From assembly GCA_039707655.1 (NCBI GenBank), contig CM077675.1, forward strand, positions 418,065,162 to 418,129,161: a stretch of 64,000 nt of DNA, read 5' to 3'. Below the pieces are notes generated by a model, which was not told the origin of the DNA, did no database searches, and saw only the letters and a program-made list of their open reading frames with translations. This document shows, one piece after another, positions 56,701-64,000 of the stretch (position 1 is the stretch's first letter; each line of letters starts with the position of its first letter). Source of the stretch: Elymus sibiricus. Lineage: Eukaryota; Streptophyta; Magnoliopsida; Poales; Poaceae. The translations under genes were made by a program, and so were the position numbers.

Positions 56701-57619
56701 CTCTCTTCCCTCATTTTTGCTCTCTTGTGTTCCAACCACATTCTTGCTCTCTTCTGTCACAAGCATATCTTCAATGACAGGTGCACTCTCCCTAAACACT
56801 GACAAATTCAACAACTTGGCATCCTTGTGCTGCCTCTTGAGCTGTTGCAACTTAGCATTGGTATCTATTTTCTCTAGACCATGAAATCCTATGCCTTGAT
56901 CAAAATACACCGAGTTAGTACTTCCATAGCCTTGTGTCTCCATCAGTGCTAGCACACTAGAAAGGACAACATCATCACTGCACAATTTCAACTGTAAACT
57001 GTCCTGATCTTGAAAATGGATGCCAACATCCCAAATTTCTGGATATAAACTAAAATTTCAGAAAATATGGCACTTGTCAGTGATAAATTTACATCACATG
57101 ACACAAATCATGCAAGTGTAAATTCCTATTCCTAATCCCCATTACTATAAATTTCAGAAACTACATTACTATAAATTCACATTACACAAATTTCAATATG
57201 GAAGTGTAAATTCCTATTGATGCACAACGAATGTCACAATTACGGAACATGGCAGTGATTGCTATCCCTAATCCCCAATCATAATACAGAAATTGGAACT
57301 AATTAAAACTAACCCTAATAATAATTCATTACACCAAGAAAACTTACTCAACGCCGCCGATCCCCGACGTCCAACGATGGCTTGTACTTGGATTCGCCAC
57401 CCAAATCTGCGCTAGCCTCAACTTCCCCGTCTTGGACACATCAGGCTTGGAGAACTCGCACGCGGCCTCGCCATCGGACGAATCAGAGTCGCCGTCGCCG
57501 TCGCCGCCACCACAAGCTACGCCTCTTAAAGCACCGCTCGAAACGATCTGGCCGCCGTCACCCTCGCCGTCGCCGTCGCCGCCACCACCAACTACGCTTC
57601 CAGGAGTCGCCGCCGCCAT
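53731..57619 (-). CDS. MULE transposase (MURA-like, SWIM domain), five exons
   Basis: Deduced exons on the minus strand: 57619-57348, 57049-55506, 55344-55130, 55025-54075 and 53982-53731. All borders are GT/AG and keep frame, giving about 1077 residues. Order: Gly/Asp-rich start (MAAATPGSVV), acidic linker, MuDR N-terminal DNA-binding region (FRDQHQVRDALLSLHIKQSR, CPTTTEKSRVTAKWL), the MULE DDE core with IGVDGCFVKL, AYTIMSDRQKG and VVNNLSEVFNKY as likely Asp, Asp and Glu sites, then a SWIM finger (CGCRKWDITGIPCNHA). A zinc-knuckle-like stretch (CSNYGLQGHRYTSC) has Tyr where the second Cys is expected. The tail is Ala/Pro/Arg/Thr repeats and an RGAGRG stretch. The enzyme should cut and rejoin the element ends. 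The start codon directly adjoins the right terminal repeat, so that repeat is the likely promoter. No stop or frameshift is evident. Confidence 0.88.
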
Positions 57620-57620
57620 C

Positions 57621-57950
57621 GCCGGGAGAGAGGAGAGGGAGTCGGGCTGGGAGAGAGTGCGAGTGCGAGTGCGGCTGGATCCGAATCGAGCCGCCTAGGT
57701 TGTTATGCGGCCGATCCGGTCCGGATGGAGAGACAGAGAGCCGGTTTTCCCCCGGTCGAAGCGGTCTGGGCCGGTTTTTCCTGTAAGAGACTGACCGGTG
57801 GGCCATATCTGTCAGAAAGAGCATCTATACGTAGAAATACAAGTTTTGCAACAAGCTGCCTGTATCTTGGTACGTATTTGCAAAAAATTTGAAAGATGGC
57901 ACCAACTTGTGAATACGGCCCGAATTGTGGTACTCTTTTGCAATTATCTC
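57621..57950. repeat. Right terminal inverted repeat of the MULE
   Basis: 330 bp, complement of 51597-51928 with few differences. It ends ...gcaattatctc. The transposase ATG (57619-57617) lies 1 bp inside it. Confidence 0.93.
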
Positions 57951-57959
57951 GCTATGTTT
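57951..57959. repeat. 9-bp target duplication of the MULE, right copy
   Basis: gctatgttt, identical to 51588-51596. Confidence 0.95.
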
Positions 57960-58506
57960 CGTACCACTGCTGTTTCTCTGAACCGTTTGCTGCGTCCTTT
58001 GATTGAACTGACGGTGCAAGCATCTCATCACCACCGTAGATTAATTTGGCTGTGAACTTGAAGATGTGAATTCTCAAGTCAAAATCCTACGTCGATTGGG
58101 CCCACAAGCCGGTGATCAGGTGGCCCCCGGTGTTTGTTTTATGACTTTGCGTAGTGGTGGGGTGGGGGTCCAGTTCATGCATGCATGGGACTCGGGCCCA
58201 CGGGGTGCAATAGCTTGCGGCTACCACGGAGTGACTGGACTGGTGAGAGCCCCATTGAGCAAAGCAAACTTTTATCAGTTGAGAGGTGGGGGTTGATAAG
58301 ATTTAAAGAGGGGCATGACACATGGACACGTCGGTGATGTACGTATACTGATGTGTCCACTGACCAGCTAACCAGAAACCTGTCGTCGTATAAACTCTCG
58401 TGCGACTTGGACGTCCGTCATGGTCCCGCTGGGTATCGCCGTCCGAACCACCGGTGCTGACAGAAGACGCCTCTCTTTTTTTTGCGGGGAATTGTGAGAG
58501 CTTTAT

Positions 58507-61500
58507 TCAAACAAAAGCGCTCCTAGGATCATCAGCCAACAGGCTACTGATCAGGAATGAAGGTTCAGAGTCTAACCAAGTCTCATTCACCATCAGCGAT
58601 CTGGCACGCTTCGCACAAAGATGGGCCGGGAGATTAGCAGACCTGTTTACATGCTGAATTACAAAGAAATCAAAAGACAAAGCATGCTCTCCAATCTCTA
58701 CTAGTAAGGGAGCCACAACCGAACGAGAGTCATGGCGAGTGTTCCAGAGATTCACCATCTCCAGGCAGTCGGTTTCCATTATCACATGTGAGTAACCTCG
58801 CAGCCGAGCAAAGAGAACTCCCTCTCGCAGTGATAAGGCCTCAGCAATGAGGGGGTCCATGATACCCACATGCGGTTTGCACCAAGAAGCAAGCAGCGTC
58901 GTGGCAGAGCGAGCAACACCACCAGCACCAGCTAGTCCCGCTTCTGAGTTAATTGCACCATCGACATTAACCTTGACAAAACCCACTTCAGGGGGGCGCC
59001 ATCCATGTCCCGGCAACAAAGTGGCCTGCGTCATTGGAATATCCAGCAAGGCCAAGTCTTCTCGAATACGTCGAACGGAATACACTGGATCCACATGCTC
59101 CTTCTCATGAGTCCATCGATTCCGCGAATGCCAGATAGCCCACATCACTGACACAATCTTGACTCTCACATGATCCGAGAACTGATCGCCACATAAGATG
59201 TCGCGCGCCCAAGTAGCAGGATGCAATCGCGGGAGGCGAAAGTCGAACCAAGTTTGCGCTTCATCCCAAAATCTGCGTGCATGGGAACAGGAGACCAATG
59301 CATGCATGAGATCCTCCTCCTTGGCTAGGCAAACATTGCATAGGCTAAGAGGTTTGATATGTTTGTGCTTCAGAGTTGCTTCATCAGGGAGAATCCCACG
59401 TAGAACTCTCCACCAAAAAACTCTGACCTTTGGCACAACTTTGAGCTTCCACAGAGATGTCCACATCTGTTGTTCTGATTTTGAGGCACCGGTAACCGTC
59501 CCTTCCTCTAGAGCATAACGCTCTTTCTGATTCACGAGAGCACGGTACGCTGACTTGACAGTGTACACACCTGAGTTTTCGAAAGCCCAAGCAAATAAAT
59601 CATCTCCACCTCCAGTGCGCAATGGTATGTTTAATATGGCTTCTGCATCCGGAGCAAGAAAGTTTTGTCGAATAAGATCAGTCTTCCATGTCCAGTTTCC
59701 TTCACCAATGAACTCGTTTACCATTTGTAGGAGTAGGTCTGGACATAGGAGACATACTGATGGTACCTGGAATCCACTTATCGTCCCATATGGAGATAGA
59801 ACTTCCATCACCAACCCACTTGATCAAACCCGCCTGAAGGGCCTCGCGCCCAGCCACGACCGCCCGCCATATTGGAGAGGCTGATTTCGGGACCGTAGCT
59901 TGCATAAAATCTGAGTCCGGGAAGTACCGGCCCTTCATGACCCGGGCGCACAATGAGTTTGGGCTAACCATGAACCGCCAACCGTGCTTTCCAAGGAGTG
60001 CTAGGTTGAACAAACCCATGTCCCGAAAACCCATTCCCCCCTTGACCTTGGGACATGCAAGAGCTTTCCAAGAGATCCAATGCAAAGACCTTCTATCAAG
60101 AGAGCTGCTCCACCAATATTTGGCCATGTTGGAAGTGTACTTTTTGCATACCTTCTTTGTGAGCCGAAAGCAGGACATGCTGAATGTAGGGATAGCTTGG
60201 ATAATAGACTTGAGCAAGATCTCTCTCCCTACACACGCAAAATTGCGCTCGGACCATCCCTGCATACTGCCGCGAGCTCTTTCTCCAATGTGGTCGAAAG
60301 TCTCGCTAATGATCCTTCCCACTGCTGTGGGGAGACCAAGATATCTCTCCCTGAACGCCTCCACCATAATTCCAAGTCTCTGTTTGATTCTATTCCGAAC
60401 TGCAGTGGGAGCATTTGAAGTGAAGAAAATCGAACTCTTGTCTTTGTTAACACTTTGGCCAGAGCAGGCCGCATATATTTGCAATATTTGATTTAATCTA
60501 TCTGCACTTTCTTCCGTTGCACTGATAAAAATCAAACTGTCATCAGCGAACAGAAGATGGTTTACCCATGGCGATCTGTTCGAGACTCGAATCCCTCTGT
60601 CCAAAAAATTGCCGCCATAATGATTCAGCAGAGAGGTGAGTCCTTCTGCACATAGCAGAAACAGAAAGGGGGATGCTGGACATCCCTGCCTCAAACCCCG
60701 AGAGGGTGTGAAAAAAGGGAGTAACTCGCCATTCATCCTGACAGTGAACCTGATTGACATTACACACTTCATAATCAGTCTAACAAAATCATGACCAAAA
60801 CCCAGTCTGAGAAGCATAGCCTCCAAGTAGTGCCACTCCACACGATCATATGCTTTCATCATGTCTAGTTTAATAGCACATGAGAAATTTTTCCCTTTCT
60901 TCCTTCTCTTCATAGCGTGAATACTCTCAAACGCCACAAGCACATTATCTGTTATGAGCCGCCCTGGTACAAAGGCGCTTTGTTCCTCTCCCACAATCAA
61001 ATCCATCCATGGTTTCAAGCGATTAGTGATCGCTTTAGCAGCAATCTTGTAGGGCACCGGACAGAGAGATATGGGACGGTATTGAGTAATTGATTGGGGG
61101 TGCCGTACCTTAGGGATCAGTGTGATCGAAGTGTCGTTGAGACCCGTAGGTAGTTCCCCTCCATTCAAGAAATCCAACACAGCCGGCACCAGGTCTTTCT
61201 CAAGAATCGACCAGTGTCGCTGAAAGAAGCCCGCCGTGAAACCATCAATGCCCAGCGCTTTGGACGGGGCCATTTGGAATAGCGCCGTACGTACTTCAGC
61301 AGCATCGAATGGCCTTTCGAGGTCAAGGTTCATCTCCGGAGTAACCCGCTTCAGAACAAACTGTAACAGCCCATCCATGTTATGAAATCCCTGTGATGTG
61401 TAAAGTTCTTGATAAAAAACCTTGGACTTCCACTTTATCCTCATCCGGATTCGCACATACAGACCCATCAAGGCGCTTCAGGCCAACTATACGATTCATA

Positions 61501-62624
61501 CGTTTCCGTTGCTTCGCCTGAGCTTGAAAATAGGATGTATTGCGATCGCCCGCCCGCAGCCAGTGCACTCGCGAGCGCTACCGCAGCCACACCTCTTCTT
61601 GCCTGAGAGCTTCCTTGAGTTTCTGAGCTGTCGCCAACTCCTCTACTGAAGGCCCTCGGCCAACTGCGTGTCGGCGCAAACCCTCTAATTTCTTTTGCAG
61701 TGTTTTGACAGTTTTTGAGAGATTGCCGAATTCTCTTGCACCCCATACACCCAACTCACCCTGCATCTTACCAAGAGTACATGCGATACCAGCGAGACCT
61801 TGCCCTTGATGTAGCCGCTGCCATGATTCACATACGAGATCATCATAGTCGGCATGAGATTGCCACACATTCTCATAACAGAACTGCTTCACCCCCTTTC
61901 TATTATTATGATTGTTCTGCTCACGCAATTCGATTACAATGAAACAGTGGTCTGATTCTGTGGAACTCATATGTCTAACCCGGGACTCCTCAAACAAGTT
62001 CAACATATCTGGATTGACTAGAGCCCGGTCCAAGCGCTCCTTGACGTTGGCAGCACCTTGTTGCATGTTATCCCATGTATACTCCACACCCGCCCATCCA
62101 AGATCTTGGAGAGCACACTCTTCCACCACTTCGCGGAAAGCTCGCATTTGCCACTCCGGTCGTTCAGCTCGGCTGAAGTGTTCAGTCCCATATAGTGTTT
62201 CGTTGAAGTCCCCAACGCACATCCACGCTTGATGTTCGATGGCGTGTAAAGTTCTCATGAAGTGCCAACTGTGGTGGCGATTTTCCACTCTCGGAGCTCC
62301 ATAGAAACCAGTAAATCTCCATCCCGGAGAGTCCAGCCCAAGTTTTTTGACTACCACATCAATGTGGCTCACACTATAATTTTTTAGTTCAACAGAAATT
62401 TCATTCGACCAGAACAGTCCAACCCCGCCGCTAAGACCATTACTGTCGACAGCAAAACATCCTGCAAAACCCAAAGTATTTCGCAGATTCTCTACTTTCT
62501 TCGCCCTTATTTTAGTTTCCATGAAAAACACAAGGGCAGGACCTTCTTGCTTCACAATACTGCGAAGCTCTCGAACTGCCGCAGGGTTCCCAAGCCCCCG
62601 GCAGTTCCAACTTATGCAATTCAT
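58507..62624 (-). pseudogene. LINE ORF2: endonuclease, reverse transcriptase, RNase H; broken
   Basis: It begins [17 protein letters not shown] (apurinic-type endonuclease; METKI, GDFNE and ESDHCFI are active-site motifs). A TAG at 61580-61578 replaces a codon after EEVWLR, then reading continues in frame (RSRVHWLRAGDRNTSYF). A frame change near 61440 leads to the reverse transcriptase (SKALGIDGFTAGFFQ, LDMMKAYDRVEW, catalytic LLFADDSLIF). A second frame change lies near 59750-59810. The last part has the zinc-binding RT tail (WKLKVVPKVRVFWWRVLRG) and an RNase H domain (VNVDGAINSEAG, IAEALSLREG, METDCLEMV). The stop is at 58507. Mobilisation would need a helper. Confidence 0.92.
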
Positions 62625-63799
62625 TGGGACAGGCAGGGCTGACCAGCAGCCTCTGCCGAGTTATCTGGCGTAGGTTTCTTCTTCTTCCTTCCATCCTCAT
62701 CACTCTGTCCCTCTGTGTGATCGCCTGTGTGCATCAAGGTCGGATCATGTTCCACCTGTTCTGCACCCGAATCCATCAAAAGAAGCGGGCCATTAACCCT
62801 CCTGTATTCCTGACGAGGCACCTCCTTCCTCTTGATAGGGCGGTTCTTGACCGGAGAATTAACCTCAGGAGTGGCTTTGCTAGCACCAACATTGCTCGAA
62901 TTTTTCGACTCCCTCTTGCTATTATTTGCAGCAGTGCTTTGTTTGCTCGAGCTATCGCTCGATGACGTTTTCTTCCGATCATCCGAGGCCCGCAGGTTAG
63001 GCCCGAATGGAAGATTACCATGCATGTCCCTCTTCCCCGGAGTAGGGCAGTAGAGGTCAGAGTGTCCTAACCGGCCACATGAAAAACAAAAATGTGGCAC
63101 GTTTTCATACTAGATATCATAGAGATCTTGCCGCTTCCTCCTTACTGAATCAATAAGAATCCATCTCCTGAGTAGCTTGCTAACCTCAACAGAGACCCGC
63201 GCACGCAAATAGCCGCCAGTATGATCAAACTGCACTGATGTGGCCTCTTTATCTATCTGCTTTGCAATCTCAATCCCCCATGCATCATCTCTCAGATTGT
63301 ATGGAAGATTAATGACCCGAGCCCAAAGATGGAGCCGGTCAAATTTTACTTCATCTGGACGCATGCAATCCTCAAAGTCAGCAAGAATCACCGCGTGATT
63401 GCTAACGTGCCACGGTGATCCTGCCCAGATTCTCTCCCTATCGCGCTTGGATTCCAGCACCACCACAAACATGTTGTCCCCCATGGATCGAAACTGCATG
63501 CCTCTTGGATTCCCCCAAGCCGGGCGAAGGGCATTGCCTATAGTTTGAATATGAAGCAGATTTCTGTGTAGCACCTTCCCTGCTAGGAGCCACTTCGGCG
63601 TAGTCTCATCCTCGCGATCGTCCAGGACTAGCGGAGTCGCCTCCTCATCCGTGATACCGAGCTTTCCCAGAGCTTCCTCGAGATGAACCCTAGCCGCGCC
63701 AGGCGAACCCGGGGTCGCCCGCGCCTCCTTCCCACGATCAGGAGCCCTCCGAGGTGGAGAGGCATCCCCAGCCGTCTTGCCCGAGCCCGATGCAGCCAT
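62621..63799 (-). pseudogene. LINE ORF1: DUF4283-type RNA-binding protein; one stop
   Basis: It starts MAASGSGKTAGDASPP at 63799. The DUF4283 region lies at about residues 60-190 (WLLAGKVLHRNLLHIQTI, MGDNMFVVVLES, LHLWARVINLPYNLR). A TAG at 63112-63110 breaks the frame just before the zinc knuckle [14 protein letters not shown]. The remainder is basic and Ser/Lys-rich and runs to TGA at 62621, overlapping the ORF2 start codon as ATGA. The protein would coat LINE RNA. ATGA overlaps allow termination-reinitiation in other LINEs; that use here is inference. Confidence 0.9.
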
Positions 63800-63932
63800 C
63801 TTGCTCAGCCTCGCTCGCGCCCCGCCGGTGTAGATCGGACGTGCGCCGCCGTCGCTCCCAGAAACCCTAATCGCCTCCGCAGGAGGCTCCAGGTTTTCCG
63901 GAGAAAAAACCTAATTGTGTTCCATGTGTGAA
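63800..63932 (-). promoter_or_regulatory. LINE 5' untranslated region with internal promoter
   Basis: About 130 bp between the element start and the ORF1 ATG, GC-rich (complement of gctcagcctcgctcgcgccc). L1 elements carry their promoter inside this region; the exact sites are not visible. Confidence 0.5.
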
Positions 63933-64000
63933 CAGACGACGCCTCTCGTCTAGCCGGAAAGAAACAGCGTCACGTAGACGTGTACGTACACAAATACGAC

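Larger units (their letters stand above)
51597..57950. mobile_element. Complete two-gene Mutator-like element (MULE)
   Basis: The 6354-bp element has terminal inverted repeats of about 330 bp and a perfect 9-bp target duplication, gctatgttt, at 51588-51596 and 57951-57959. A 9-bp duplication and long inverted repeats are the Mutator signature. It carries a transposase gene on the minus strand and a GRF zinc-finger gene on the plus strand, convergent, with both start codons just inside the repeats. No disabling change is evident in the deduced transposase exons, so this copy may be autonomous. The homologous copy A shows approximately the pre-insertion sequence. Confidence 0.93.
58476..63932 (-). 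mobile_element. Full-length plant L1-type LINE
   Basis: The 5457-bp element ends in a poly-A run (T-run at 58476-58483 on the given strand). It is flanked by a 15-bp target duplication with one mismatch: cagaagacgcctctc at 58461-58475 and cagacgacgcctctc at 63933-63947. It holds ORF1 and ORF2 joined by an ATGA overlap. Both ends are intact, but the frames carry stops and shifts, so it is full-length and dead. Confidence 0.92.
49750..63990. repeat. Duplicated segment, copy B (with three late insertions)
   Basis: After removal of 50576-51451, 51597-57959 and 58476-63947 (each insertion plus one copy of its target duplication) the remaining roughly 1.75 kb runs in the same order as copy A at 39095-41130. 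The match goes on past the LINE: acgactgcatcacgtaggtg in A (about 41096) corresponds to gcgtcacgtagacgtg in B (about 63968). Confidence 0.8.

Noticed and set aside
1..64000. CRISPR arrays, operons, tRNA or rRNA genes
   Set aside because: The window is plant nuclear DNA. The repeat arrays are LTR motifs and microsatellites, and no cloverleaf or rRNA sequence was recognised.

Overview
This is nuclear DNA from a grass, almost certainly a Triticeae genome (wheat, Aegilops, barley or a relative). Evidence for this is the very high load of nested LTR retrotransposons with Triticeae-type ends (a BARE/WIS/Angela-like copia LTR opening with TGTTGGAAATATGCCCTAGA, Gypsy LTRs ending GGAGACGTATCA, a Sukkula-like TGTGACGCC...GGCGTCACA LTR), Stowaway MITEs, Helitrons, plant L1-type LINEs and a plant-specific EXO70 gene. 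Family names come from memory of the family ends and were not checked by a search. Exon borders are my own reading of splice signals and frame.

Layout. 1-1373 is the end of an unclassified LTR. 1374-3350 is intergenic with a Stowaway MITE and a Helitron. 3357-30280 is a copia element with a 5-bp duplication (gcaac). Its coding region is broken, and its 3' LTR is split by a Gypsy-like element at 11202-30207 (duplication gctat). That element in turn holds a 2.7-kb solo LTR (14020-16713) and a third, gag-protease-only element at 18557-27930 (duplication cctac) with a multi-exon antisense gene. 30286-33880 is LINE debris and unassigned DNA.

The one clear single-copy-type host gene is an intronless EXO70 (EXO70G-like exocyst subunit) on the minus strand at 33883-35991. 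An inverted, broken copy of its 3' end and 3'UTR lies at about 38037-38385. 42061-45992 is a 3.9-kb solo LTR (duplication gcttg). 46191-46964 is a small GC-rich gene with ubiquitin-interacting-motif-like repeats and one in-frame stop. 47250-49709 holds a local tandem duplication, a LINE fragment and a second Helitron.

The last 14 kb is the most informative part. A segment near 39095-41130 (copy A) is repeated at 49750-63990 (copy B). Copy B has taken three separate insertions, and copy A gives the approximate empty site for each: a short polyA retroposon (50576-51443), a complete two-gene Mutator-like element (51597-57950) and a full-length LINE (58476-63932).

The Mutator-like element is the best candidate for an under-described system. 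It has about 330-bp near-identical terminal inverted repeats, a perfect 9-bp target duplication, an apparently intact five-exon transposase gene of about 1077 codons, and a convergent three-exon gene for a GRF zinc-finger/coiled-coil protein of about 263 residues. Both genes start just inside a terminal repeat, so each repeat probably acts as a promoter, as in maize MuDR. The second gene is unlike what I know of mudrB.
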